Positions 36,342 through 44,751 are shown, counted from the first letter of the stretch. The stretch: 64,000 nt of DNA from AP-15 sp963833745 (GCA_963833745.1 CAWHZD010000008.1:558001-622000); one strand, 5' to 3'. Numbers and translations: made by a program. Notes: generated from the letters alone by a model not told the origin.

Positions 36342-37784
36342 CTAGAGCGAGGCCCCGATCGCGCGCCGCAACGCCTGCGCGGCGTCCGCGGCCTTCTCTA
36401 TGGGTATATTGGTGAAGCTGAGCAGCAATCCCGGCCCACAATCATTTTCGATCGAGTGGCCCGACAGCGCAGCCGGGGCTAATCCTTGTGCTTCTGCGAG
36501 CCGGACCAGCGACGTGTCGGAGGTGTCGCCTGACGGAGGCGCCAGCAGATGCATGCCGCCGGATTGAAGACCGATACGCAGGCGGTCGCCGAACGCCGTT
36601 GCAAGTGCCTGAGCCAGCGCCGCCCGCCGGTCCGCATAGAGGTCGCGCATGCGCTTGAGGTGGCGAGAAAAGTGGCCGTCCGCCATAAACCGTGTAACGA
36701 CGGCCTGCTCGAGCCGGGCATTGCCGGCATGGAACGCACGGCAGGCGATCAGGAAGCGATCGGCGAGCGCATTGGGCACGACGACGTAGCCGAGGCGCAA
36801 GGAAGGAAGCAGCACCTTGCTAAAGCTGCCCGCGTAGAGCACCACGTCGCCGCGGTCGAGGCTCTTCAGCGCCGGCAAAGGGCGGCCGGCGTAGTGGAAT
36901 TCGCCGTCGTAATCGTCCTCGATGACCCAGGCGTGCACGGTGTTGGCCCAGGAGAGCAGGGCAAGGCGTCGCGTCAGCGTCAGCGCCACTCCGAGAGGGC
37001 TCTGATGCGACGGTGTGACCACCGCAAACCGAGCCTGCGGCGCGCGGACGATGGCGTCCGCGATCCGCATCCCCTCATCATCGACAGGTACCGGGACGAG
37101 CCGCGCGCCGGCGGCGCTCAAGCCCTGCCGCGCCAAGCGGTAGCCGGGATCTTCAAGCCACACCGCGTCGCCCGGCTCGATCAGCGCCCGGGCAATCAGC
37201 GCGAGCGCGCCCTGATAGCCACAGGTCACAAACACCTGCTGCGGCGCGCAGGCAATGCCACGCGCAATCGCGAGGTAAGCGGCGATTGCCTCGCGCAGCG
37301 GCCAGTATCCGGCGGGGTCGGGATAGACGAGGTCGGCGAGCGATAGTGCCCGTGCTTCGCGGGCCACGAGCCGGGCCCAGAGCTTGCGCGGGAAGGCGTC
37401 GAGCGCCGGCAGCCCCATACGGAAGGCAAGCGGCGCGACATCGACCGCCGGCCCCTCTGCCGGGCCCGGCGAGGGCAGGGTGACATCACTCGTCGCCGGG
37501 ACGCGCGCGTTTCGAAAAAGATGTGGGGCGACCATCGTTCCGGTCGTCCCGCGCGCGACAATCCATCCTTCCCCAGCCAACATTGCATAGGCGGCGTCAA
37601 CGGTGCCCCGCGCGGCGCCGAGCTGTGCCGCGAGGCTGCGCGCCGACGGCAAGCGCTCGCCCGGACGCAACTGTCCATCGGTGATCCCGCCGCGCACACG
37701 CTCATAGATCTGGCGAAAGATCGGCACCGGGCTGCGCCGGTCCACGACAAAGGCGGCGTCGGTTGATATTCGCGCCACCGGCAT
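36342..37784 (-). CDS. MocR/PdxR-type transcriptional regulator (GntR winged helix plus aminotransferase domain)
   Basis: The 480-residue protein joins a GntR DNA-binding domain (about residues 18-85; RQIYERVRGGITDG, LPSARSLAAQLGAARGTVDAAY) to a fold-type-I aminotransferase domain (about 115-475). The pyridoxal-phosphate Lys is probably 323 in YAGSFSKVLLPSLRLGY, and EDDYDGEFHY holds the ring-binding Asp. Such proteins sense PLP or amino compounds. It is divergent from the AhpD-like gene at 37871, its likely target. Confidence 0.93.
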   Translation of the reverse strand: MPVARISTDAAFVVDRRSPVPIFRQIYERVRGGITDGQLRPGERLPSARSLAAQLGAARGTVDAAYAMLAGEGWIVARGTTGTMVAPHLFRNARVPATSDVTLPSPGPAEGPAVDVAPLAFRMGLPALDAFPRKLWARLVAREARALSLADLVYPDPAGYWPLREAIAAYLAIARGIACAPQQVFVTCGYQGALALIARALIEPGDAVWLEDPGYRLARQGLSAAGARLVPVPVDDEGMRIADAIVRAPQARFAVVTPSHQSPLGVALTLTRRLALLSWANTVHAWVIEDDYDGEFHYAGRPLPALKSLDRGDVVLYAGSFSKVLLPSLRLGYVVVPNALADRFLIACRAFHAGNARLEQAVVTRFMADGHFSRHLKRMRDLYADRRAALAQALATAFGDRLRIGLQSGGMHLLAPPSGDTSDTSLVRLAEAQGLAPAALSGHSIENDCGPGLLLSFTNIPIEKAADAAQALRRAIGASL

Positions 37785-37799
37785 GGCTCAATCCATATG

Positions 37800-37827
37800 T
37801 TGGAAATTGGACCTATAAGTAGTCCAA
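37800..37827. promoter_or_regulatory. Candidate MocR operator in the mocR/AhpD-like divergent spacer
   Basis: TTGGA occurs twice as a direct repeat (37800-37804, 37807-37811). The second starts a perfect inverted repeat TTGGAC-N9-GTCCAA (37807-37827). MocR-family regulators commonly bind such direct or inverted repeats in divergent spacers. Confidence 0.55.
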
Positions 37828-37870
37828 CGGCTACATAAGTTCAAACCAACACGGCACCGCTGGAGGTCCG

Positions 37871-38314
37871 ATGCACGCGGAACGCTTGAACGCTTACGAA
37901 GCGGCGCCTGAGGCGATGGCGGCGCTTCGCCAAGTCGAAGCCTACCTGCACCACGGTCTTGACGAGAACCTGATCGAACTGGTCAAGATGCGGGCGTCGC
38001 TGATCAACGGCTGCGCCTATTGCCTCGCTATGCACAGCAAGAAACTGCGCGGCAACGGCGAGAGTGAGCAGCGGATCTATCTGCTGGACGCCTGGCGCGA
38101 GTCTTCGCTCTACACCGCTCGCGAGCGAGCCGCGCTCGCTTGGACTGAGGCGCTGACCCGCGTAGCCGAAACCCATGCGCCGGACGTCGCCTATGAGGAG
38201 GTCAGCCGCCATTTCAAGGGTAAGGAGCTTGTCGATCTGACCGTGCTGATCGGGATGATCAATTTGTGGAACCGGCAGGCAATCGGCTTTCGCTATCAGC
38301 ATCCGGTGGACTGA
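37871..38314 (+). CDS. AhpD/carboxymuconolactone-decarboxylase family protein
   Basis: The 147-residue helical protein contains LVKMRASLINGCAYCLAMHSK, the CXXC-x3-H redox motif of AhpD-like peroxidase partners, and a conserved Glu in WTEALTRVAE. A ribosome site GGAGG lies seven bases before the ATG. It is probably an alkylhydroperoxidase-type reductase. It lies divergent from mocR, with cupin and MOSC genes following on the same strand. Confidence 0.93.
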   Translation: MHAERLNAYEAAPEAMAALRQVEAYLHHGLDENLIELVKMRASLINGCAYCLAMHSKKLRGNGESEQRIYLLDAWRESSLYTARERAALAWTEALTRVAETHAPDVAYEEVSRHFKGKELVDLTVLIGMINLWNRQAIGFRYQHPVD

Positions 38315-38403
38315 AGGGGTAGGCTCGGATGGGGTAGGCTCGGCTGCGGTCAGCTCGTGCTCGATACCGGGCTCGATAATGTCCACGCAAATCGGAGGGT
38401 GAG

Positions 38404-38736
38404 ATGGAAATACGCACGCGTGGCAATTACGAACTCGCCGGTCGCGAACTGGTCGCCGAAGGAGCGGATTTGCGAGTGCAAGTGCTGACGCTTGCTGCCG
38501 GGCAGTGCGTTCCTTGGCACTACCACAGTGAGGTCACCGATGCCTTTGTCTGTCTCGAAGGGCCGATGGTCGTCGAGACCCGCGCGCCGCGGAACGCCTA
38601 TTCGCTGATGCCTGGACAGCGCTGCGCCGTCCCGCCCAAGACCGCCCACTACGTCCACGGCGAGACGGGCGGGCCCTGCAAGTTTCTGATCGTCCAAGGG
38701 GTTGGCGTCTACGATTTTGTTCCGGTCGGCGGCTGA
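38404..38736 (+). CDS. Single-domain cupin
   Basis: A 110-residue beta-barrel with the first cupin motif CVPWHYHSEVTDAFVCLEG (His, His, Glu metal ligands) and the second VPPKTAHYVHGETGG. A GGAGG site precedes the ATG. Such proteins bind metal and small ligands; function unknown. It lies between the AhpD-like and MOSC genes and may belong to the MocR-controlled set. Confidence 0.88.
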   Translation: MEIRTRGNYELAGRELVAEGADLRVQVLTLAAGQCVPWHYHSEVTDAFVCLEGPMVVETRAPRNAYSLMPGQRCAVPPKTAHYVHGETGGPCKFLIVQGVGVYDFVPVGG

Positions 38737-38856
38737 GCAGGGTTGCTTCTACGGCCCGCGTGTCGCGGAATAATCGTCCGGGCGGGGTCGGACTGAGTCT
38801 CCGAATGACGATTATCTGGAGTTCATGCACATCTTCTCAAGGGAAACAGGTATCCG

Positions 38857-39399
38857 ATGGCAGGGATTGTAACGGCGGTCGCCCTTAGCGCGACGCACAC
38901 ACTCAGCAAACCGAACGCTGCCAGCATCCGGCTGCTGACCGGGCTCGGCGTCGAGGGTGACGCGCATTTGGGCGAGACCGTCAAACACCGCTCGCGGGTG
39001 GCGCGCGACCCAACTCAGCCCAATCTGCGCCAAGTTCACCTGATACAGGCCGAGCTGTTCGAGGAGCTGCGCGCCGCCGGCTTTGAAATAGCGGCAGGGC
39101 AGATGGGCGAGAATGTCACGACGGCGGGGCTTGATCTGTTGGCGCTACCGGCCGGTGCGCGCCTGCACCTGGGCACAGTGGCCATCGTTGAGGTGACCGG
39201 CCTGCGCAACCCGTGCGCGCAGCTCGAGCGCATTCGGCCGGGCCTGATGCAGGCGACCCTGGACCGCGACACGGACGGAAATCTGATCCGGAAGGCCGGC
39301 ATCATGGGCGTCGTTCTCGTTGGCGGCGACATTCGGCCCGGCGACCCAATTCAGGTCGAGCTGCCGCTACCGCCTCATCAGCCGCTGGCTCCGGTGTAG
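38857..39399 (+). CDS. MOSC domain-containing protein
   Basis: A 180-residue protein with the MOSC pattern: GVEGDAHLGETVKHRSR near the start, QVHLIQAELFEEL, QMGENVTTAGLDL, and the conserved Cys in LRNPCAQLERIRPGLM. MOSC domains are the sulfur-carrier parts of molybdenum cofactor sulfurases and amidoxime reductases. Here it stands alone, as in YiiM-type proteins that reduce N-hydroxylated compounds. Exact role unknown. Confidence 0.9.
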   Translation: MAGIVTAVALSATHTLSKPNAASIRLLTGLGVEGDAHLGETVKHRSRVARDPTQPNLRQVHLIQAELFEELRAAGFEIAAGQMGENVTTAGLDLLALPAGARLHLGTVAIVEVTGLRNPCAQLERIRPGLMQATLDRDTDGNLIRKAGIMGVVLVGGDIRPGDPIQVELPLPPHQPLAPV

Positions 39400-40177
39400 G
39401 ACGTGAGTGAATCAGCAAAGCTGGTGGGTTTCTCGACGCGTTCAGAGCACGGGCTGAGGCGATTGCGACGGCTTGCGCCCGTCGCGGGGATTGCTTTCGG
39501 GCCTGCCCGATGACCCAGCCGGCCGCCATCGCCGAGGCCGATCCAAGTGGGATCGCCGATGGCGCACCACCTTGACCTTGACACCGTCCGTGACGCGATG
39601 CTCACCGAATTCGCTCCGGCTCGGGCCGGTGCCGCGCCCCGCTGAGCAATTGCCGGAGTGCCAGAAAACCGTTGCCAATCCGCCGCTGCCGGCAAAAATC
39701 GATCACTTCGCCAACTCGCGCGCTCACCTAACCAAATGGTTAGAAAATTTTTGTAGTCGGTTGGCGCGAATGCCGCTGCCTTTGCATTGCCGCAGTCATT
39801 GCGAGCGCAGGTAAGCAATCGGGTCCTCCGAAGGCTCCTCCGCATGGGATTGCCGTGCCGCCCTTCGGGCGGCTCGCAATGACAGTGCCAATCGAGCGGG
39901 ATTCGCCTTCAATAAAAACACGATGCTCGGCGGTGCCGGCGCTGCAGACACGCGTTGAAATCAAGCCGGTGATCGAGCGCAAGCGGCAGGGGTAATTCAT
40001 AACCGCAGGCCGCGCCTCCGTTCGGAAATTCCCGGCTCTGCGCAAGTCCCAACTTAATCCTGTACACGATGTGTACTTCCTCCGGCGGTGGTGGAAAGAA
40101 CCCACCCTGCCAACCGTCGCTTCTCACTCGTCACTGCGTCGCGTCCGCAGAAGTTGAAAAGCGCAGGCGCAGCAGCT
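39400..40177. other. Gene-poor stretch with degraded sequence and one palindromic repeat
   Basis: I find no frame I would call a gene. Short minus-strand frames (for example 39442-39678) have atypical composition and no clear family. The recognised content is the TCATTGCGAG-type repeat at 39795-39884. The rest looks like decayed accessory DNA. Confidence 0.5.
39795..39884. repeat. Dispersed palindromic repeat, TCATTGCGAG type, copy 2
   Basis: Starts GTCATTGCGAG, ends CTCGCAATGACA, with internal AAGCAATC/GGATTGCC and CCCTTCGGG hairpins. It shares layout and ends with the copies at 9600 and 52562. Confidence 0.85.
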
Positions 40178-40354
40178 TCAATTCCTCCTTCGCTGCTGCT
40201 CGACTGGAGATTGCCGACGATCCGCGATCACACGCCGGCGGACGGGTGAGCAGTGGGCGACCGACGGGCCGATGGTTGCGGTGATGGTCAACCCAACAGC
40301 CGCCGCAATCGCGACGAGCTGCACCAGCCCCGAGGCATTAAGGATCGTTGTCAT
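40178..40354 (-). CDS. Small single-helix membrane protein, 58 residues
   Basis: The ATG at 40354 has a GGAG site six bases upstream. The product MTTILNASGL is followed by a hydrophobic helix (LVQLVAIAAAVGLTITATIG) and a basic tail ending RRRN. A perfect FNR-type box TTGATCGGGATCAA lies about 92 bases upstream on the same strand, which suggests low-oxygen control. No family recognised. Confidence 0.5.
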   Translation of the reverse strand: MTTILNASGLVQLVAIAAAVGLTITATIGPSVAHCSPVRRRVIADRRQSPVEQQRRRN

Positions 40355-40430
40355 TGTCGCTCCGTATCGGAAGGGATGTGTTCGACGAGGCTTCCGATAG
40401 GCTGGTATTCACGGCCTCCGCGCCGCAATT

Positions 40431-40688
40431 CTACGACGCCGGACATTGATCGGGATCAATGGTCCATTTGGACCGGCTGGTGACAATAAAACCGAGATCG
40501 CGGATTTGCGGCCGACCGGCGGAGCGCCAGTAAACCTCGTTGACAATGCCGAACCCGAACGTTGCCCAGACCCGACTGGGTCCGAGCGCCGTCGTAACCA
40601 TGTCCTTGGCGCTCGATGTCCAGGTGGGCGGAATCCCCGGCCAGCCGGGTGCGGGCCCAGCTTGTCGGATCCCCTCATGGCCTCGCAC
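40431..40688 (-). pseudogene. N-terminal fragment of a GH15 glucoamylase-like gene
   Basis: The 85-residue frame contains PGWPGIPPTWTSSAKDMV, ALGPSRVWATFGFGIVNEVY and GRPQIRDLGFIV. This is the conserved N-terminal domain start of glycoside hydrolase family 15 (glucoamylase/glucodextranase) proteins, which are normally 600-800 residues. After LGFIV the frame becomes unrelated and stops. Only the first 70 or so residues remain, and there is no catalytic domain nearby. Confidence 0.75.
40446..40459. promoter_or_regulatory. FNR/FixK-type box
   Basis: TTGAT-CGGG-ATCAA matches the Crp/FNR-family consensus TTGAT-N4-ATCAA exactly. It is placed to control the small membrane protein gene at 40354, reading leftward. 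Confidence 0.7.
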
Positions 40689-40872
40689 GCGACGACCCTG
40701 CCGTGGACCGACGCAACTATGCCATTGGCGGTCACTGATGGCGCTTCGACCATGTGATGGTCCGTCTCGTCGCGTCTCGGATGGATATCTGAACCTCTTG
40801 TTTTGTCGGGAGAGGCCGCCTGATCCTCAACCAAACCTCTAAACTAGGTGGGATTAGCAGCTGCCGCGCCGC

Positions 40873-41283
40873 TCACCTGTCCGTCATCGGCGCGCGCGCT
40901 GCTCGGCTGCCGGCGGGTCTCTGGGTTAGAATGGCGCGCAACACGACGGCCTCATTATGAATTTCGTCGTGGGCAGCGAACACGAGGGTGAGCCGACGCT
41001 CTTGCGCGAGTGCCCGGAGCTCGTTTAGCGCTTCGGCATGATGCGCTAATTCGGCTCGGTATTTGCGTTGGAATTCATCCCATCGGCTTGGGTCGTGGCC
41101 GAACCAACGGCGCAGTTCTGTACTGGGCGCGAGGTCCTTTGCCCAACGATCGATACCCGCTATGGATTTTCGAAGACCGCGCGGCCACAGCCGATCGACG
41201 AGGATGCGAACTCCGTCTTCGGGCGACGCTGGCGCATAAGCTCGTTTCAGCCGAACGTCCGACGAATTTGTTGGGTCTGTCAT
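40873..41283 (-). CDS. DUF488 family protein
   Basis: The 136-residue product from the ATG at 41283 has the family pattern VRLKRAYAPASPEDGVRILVDRLWPRGL, AKDLAPSTELRRWFGHDPSRWDEF and ERRLTLVFAAHDEIHNEA. In many members the last segment reads LLYAAKDEEHN. Function is unknown. The frame is open up to 41469 (an ATG at 41385 is possible), but those residues are not family-like. An FNR-type box lies at 41517-41530, upstream on the same strand. Confidence 0.85.
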   Translation of the reverse strand: MTDPTNSSDVRLKRAYAPASPEDGVRILVDRLWPRGLRKSIAGIDRWAKDLAPSTELRRWFGHDPSRWDEFQRKYRAELAHHAEALNELRALAQERRLTLVFAAHDEIHNEAVVLRAILTQRPAGSRAARAPMTDR

Positions 41284-41516
41284 CCAGCAAGGCGTCAGCC
41301 GGCGCCATCGCTCCTCGAGCGCCGGCGACTCGGGCCGCCCCTCTCGATAAACGCGCAGATTTTTTTGCATTCCCTCAAAACTCATTCCTCGATTTCGAGT
41401 GTGGCGTATTCGTCGGGTCGGTAGGCGTTTTGGAGCCCGCGAGGTTTTTGATCCCGCGAGGCTTTTCATGCCGCGAGACTGGCCGCTTCAGTGCGGCAGC
41501 TCTGCAATCTCGGACA

Positions 41517-41530
41517 TTGACCCTGGTCAA
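41517..41530. promoter_or_regulatory. FNR/FixK-type box upstream of the DUF488 gene
   Basis: TTGAC-CCTG-GTCAA is a perfect palindrome of the Crp/FNR class. Its flanks (GGACA before, TGATCC after) resemble those of the box at 40446. Confidence 0.6.
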
Positions 41531-41782
41531 TGATCCCGGTTTTGCCGTGGTCATCATGCGATTGGTGGCGGTTTACGCCGTCGTAGCGCGCTAAGGTGGC
41601 GGCCCCCGGCCAACAATGCCCGTGGCCACCATGATGCGTTGGCCTTTATGCTCGAATGGGTATGACCGTGGCGGCTGAGCACTCGATTACGACGAACGAC
41701 GATACGATGAAGATTTTCCACAGGGTACGGCTCTCGCGCCGCTCATTGAGGAAGGATATCGACTGCCTTTAGAGTGCCAGTC

Positions 41783-42334
41783 TCAAAACCCGAGCGAGCG
41801 CTGTGCTGGTTCCGGCGGCCCGACGTGAACGCCCTCCAGTTCGAGCATACGGATCTTCGCAGCCGTGCCACCCGGCGCGGAAAAGCCGCCGAGTTTACCC
41901 CCGGCCGCCAATACGCGATGGCAGGGGATGATCAGCGCCACTGGATTCTTAGCCATCGCTTGCCCGACGTCGCGCGCGGCTTCCGGTCCGGCCCCGAGTT
42001 CCCGCGCCAGCGCACCGTAGGTCGTCGTGTGGCCCCAGCTGACGCGCCGCGCGGCATCATAGATCTCTTTAACAAACGCGTCCTGCTCGCCGAGGTCGAG
42101 CTTGACGCCGGAAAAATCCGTCTTCTCGCCCTCGAAATAACGCGTCGCGGCGGCGACAGCTTCAACCACTTGCGGTGGGGGTGCGCCAGGTTTGGCGTCC
42201 GGCAGCCGGCGCAACAGATCTCGTTCGCTCGCTGCGGCGCGTCGAGTCGGCAACTGGAAACGCGTGATGCCGACGCGGTTCCAGGCGATACCACAGAAAC
42301 CGGCCACAGTTTCGAAGATGAGATAATGGTGCAT
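41783..42334 (-). CDS. ogt: Methylated-DNA-protein-cysteine S-methyltransferase
   Basis: This suicide enzyme moves the alkyl group from O6-alkylguanine to its own cysteine. The 183-residue protein has VSWGHTTTYGALA, the DNA-binding AMAKNPVALI and the active-site PCHRV (Cys138), then GGKLGGFSAPGGTAAKIRMLELEG. The coding sequence is complete. An IS256-family element ends 46 bases upstream of the start and may have displaced its promoter. Confidence 0.95.
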   Translation of the reverse strand: MHHYLIFETVAGFCGIAWNRVGITRFQLPTRRAAASERDLLRRLPDAKPGAPPPQVVEAVAAATRYFEGEKTDFSGVKLDLGEQDAFVKEIYDAARRVSWGHTTTYGALARELGAGPEAARDVGQAMAKNPVALIIPCHRVLAAGGKLGGFSAPGGTAAKIRMLELEGVHVGPPEPAQRSLGF

Positions 42335-42380
42335 CGTATGGTCCGCGGGACCGCCCTCGCTTTTGCATCCACGATAAAAA

Positions 42381-43810
42381 GGTCGTGTCCCTTGGAGTGG
42401 TGTAGGAGCTGTGGATAAGTAGCCCGCCGCCGTGGACCGCCACGAGTTCAGGCGGCGGCGGGCTACTTATCCATAGCGGCGGTCATCGCGGGTCTTCGGT
42501 AGGGTTTTGGTCGCCAACTTCAACGCGAACCAAGGACCCGACGATGACCGACGAGATGATGAGCCTTCGCACGCTTTTGGAGAAGAGTTCGGATGCCGAG
42601 CTACTGCGCGAGATGGTGGGTTTTGCGGCGCAGCGGCTGATGGAGCTGGAGGTCGAGGGCTTGACCGGCGCCGCGCACGGCGAGCGCAATCCCGAGCGCC
42701 TCAACCACCGCAACGGGTACCGCGACCGGGTGTGGGAAACGCGCGCCGGCACGGTCGAGCTGCGCATCCCCAAGCTGCGCCGGAGCTGCTACTTCCCGGC
42801 TTTTCTGGAACCGCGGCGGATGGCCGAGAAGGCGCTCGCGGCGGTGATTCAGGAAGCTTACGTCCACGGCGTGTCGACCCGTTCGGTCGACGATCTGGTC
42901 CAGGCGATGGGCATGACCGGAATGTCCAAGAGCCAGGTCAGCCGGCTGTGCGCCGAGATCGACGACAAGGTCGCTGCCTTTCTCAACCGGCCGCTGGAAG
43001 GCGAGTGGCCCTATCTGTGGCTCGATGCGACTTACCTGAAGGTGCGCGAGAACGGGCGTATCGTCTCGGTCGCCGTCATCATCGCGGTGGCCGTCAACGG
43101 CGATGGCCGGCGCGAGGTGCTGGGCATCGCGATCGGCGCGTCGGAGGCCGAGACTTTCTGGACCGACTTCCTGCGCTCGCTGGCGCGGCGCGGCCTGCGC
43201 GGCGTCAAGCTGGTGATCTCGGATGCGCACGAGGGGCTGAAGGCAGCGGTCGCAAAGGTGCTGCATGCGTCCTGGCAGCGCTGCCGGGTACACTTCATGC
43301 GCAACGTCCTGGCCCATGCCGGCAAGCAGGGCCGCCGCGTCGTCGCCGCCTTCATCGCCACCGCCTTCGCCCAGGAGGATGCCGAGATGGCCCGAGCCCA
43401 ATGGCGCCAGGTCGCCGATCAGCTCAGGCCCAAAGTGCCCAAGCTCGCCATCCTGATGGACCAAGCCGAAGCCGACGTCCTCGCCTTCATGAGCTTTCCC
43501 AAGGATCACCGGCCCAAGATCCACAGCACCAATCCGCTGGAGCGGCTCAACGGCGAGATCAAGCGCCGCACCGAGGTCGTCGGCATCTTCCCAAACGAGG
43601 CCGCAATCACCCGCCTCGTCGGCGCCATCCTGCTCGAACAAAACGATGAATGGGCGGTCCAGCGCGCTCGCTACATGACCCTGGAAACTATCGCTCCATT
43701 GAGCGAGGATCCTATCGTCAGGCTGCCCGCCCTATCCGCCTGACACCGGCCGACCCCGCCGGAGAGCGCGATACTGCCGCCGCTCTTACACCACGTCCTG
43801 GGACACGATC
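42381..43810 (+). mobile_element. IS256-family insertion sequence, copy 2 (1430 bp)
   Basis: It has the same ends and length as copy 1 at 20050-21479, and no difference was noticed between them. The 8-bp target duplication GATAAAAA is at 42373-42380 and 43811-43818. It sits in the upstream region of ogt, transcribed away from it. Confidence 0.96.
42544..43743 (+). CDS. IS256-family transposase, copy 2
   Basis: The 399-residue protein is the same as the product of 20213-21412, with WLDATY, VISDAHEGL and the NPLERLNGEIKRRT region. It is intact. The 20-bp inverted repeat upstream (42412-42473) is also preserved. Lack of divergence between the copies points to recent transposition. Confidence 0.96.
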   Translation: MTDEMMSLRTLLEKSSDAELLREMVGFAAQRLMELEVEGLTGAAHGERNPERLNHRNGYRDRVWETRAGTVELRIPKLRRSCYFPAFLEPRRMAEKALAAVIQEAYVHGVSTRSVDDLVQAMGMTGMSKSQVSRLCAEIDDKVAAFLNRPLEGEWPYLWLDATYLKVRENGRIVSVAVIIAVAVNGDGRREVLGIAIGASEAETFWTDFLRSLARRGLRGVKLVISDAHEGLKAAVAKVLHASWQRCRVHFMRNVLAHAGKQGRRVVAAFIATAFAQEDAEMARAQWRQVADQLRPKVPKLAILMDQAEADVLAFMSFPKDHRPKIHSTNPLERLNGEIKRRTEVVGIFPNEAAITRLVGAILLEQNDEWAVQRARYMTLETIAPLSEDPIVRLPALSA

Positions 43811-44101
43811 GATAAAAATCGTGCCGCTGGTCCGGAAATTCAAACCGGCTCCAGCGCGCAATCGCGCAGTCGACCGGAAATCTCAAGTTAATTGGAGAAG
43901 CTTGCACCGTGATGATGAGCCGCCAAATTGGTCGGCAACGAGTTCACGTGTTTCGAGGTTTCACCCGAGCGAAGGAGGCGAGCAACGCCGGGGCGCCCCA
44001 AGAACCGGCTGCATACGTTTCCGCTGTCGCGGCGCAGTGGTCGCGATTGGCGGCGCCGTGTCGATCGGTGCATGACCCGCAGGAGGAGGCGTCGCCTGGG
44101 G

Positions 44102-44455
44102 GCACAAAGCCCAGATCTTCGAGGCCGCAGATCGGCAGATGCGCCAATGGATTATCGTCACCGCCGCGGAAGCGGGGGGTCCACCGAGACGGCCGAAACC
44201 TTGCGGAGTTGGATTCCCGCTTTCGAGCGCGTGCGGAAATTAAAGTTCGGCAGGATCGGCGCGGTGCGTCCTTCGAGACGGCCGCTTCGCGGCCTCCTCA
44301 GGATAAGGATTCCTTGATGCCTTCAACGGCTTGCTCATGGTGAGGAGCACTCGTAGGGCGCGTCTCGAACCCGGCACGACGTTGGTGCCGCCATTTCTTC
44401 ACAGCCGCTTTCGCGGGAATGAAGGCGCGAAGGCGTCGTAGATCAATGGATGCTC
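44102..44455 (-). pseudogene. Thiolase-gene remnant interrupted by palindromic repeats
   Basis: On the minus strand, TTGATCTACGACGCCTTCGC near 44450-44428 and a 41-bp segment ending at 44102 (AHLPICGLEDLGFV) match adjacent parts of the intact thiolase gene (IYDAFAHLPIYGLEDLGFV, about 45180-45245). In the remnant the two parts are separated by about 280 bases of repeat sequence, at the point between FA and HL. Only this short piece of the gene survives. Confidence 0.7.
44147..44426. repeat. Composite of degraded palindromic repeats
   Basis: Contains a CCGCGGAAGCGGGGGGTCC...GGATTCCCGCTTTCG piece and another with CCTTCGAGACGGCCGC, CTCATGGTGAGGAGC and GCGTCTCGAA. It ends with GCTTTCGCGGGAATGAAGG. 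These are parts of at least two repeat types, inserted within the thiolase remnant. Confidence 0.65.
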
Positions 44456-44751
44456 AGCGATCGCCCATGTGGGCGTCCATATATGCGCGGAGAATGGCGT
44501 TGATCCGCGTCTGATAACCGCGTTCGCTGCGGAAGTCATTCGAAGAGGTCGGGATCCGAGCGCATGGCCACTGCCTCCTTCCGCCGCGGCATGACCACCC
44601 GCGCATCCTTCCAGAACGCCTCGTCGGTCGGTTTCGCATCGGGGTCGCCGATGATCCCGGCATGGATCTCTTCATCGGTCGTCGAGCGCAGACGCCGCCA
44701 GTCGGTTTTGGGCTCACTCATCGCGGTGGTTCCAGAAATATCGTCGCTCAT
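44454..44751 (-). pseudogene. BrnA-type antitoxin, frameshifted and without its toxin
   Basis: From the ATG at 44751 the frame reads EPKTDWRRLRSTTDEEIHAG, PTDEAFWKDARVVMPRRKEA and RSDPDLFE before a TGA. The next frame continues with FRSERGYQTRINAILRAYMDAH, ending at 44454. Together they give the full BrnA pattern, including the DNA-binding GYQTRINA helix, so one extra base near 44540 breaks the gene. BrnA normally pairs with an upstream BrnT RNase toxin. None is present; a repeat and a thiolase gene lie there. Confidence 0.8.

Noticed and set aside
39442..39678. 78-codon minus-strand frame as a gene
   Set aside because: Arg/Pro/Ser-rich composition, no motif and overlapping frames on both strands; treated as decayed DNA.
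43909..44343. 144-codon plus-strand frame downstream of IS256 copy 2
   Set aside because: It runs across repeat elements and the antisense of a thiolase remnant, so it is unlikely to be a gene.
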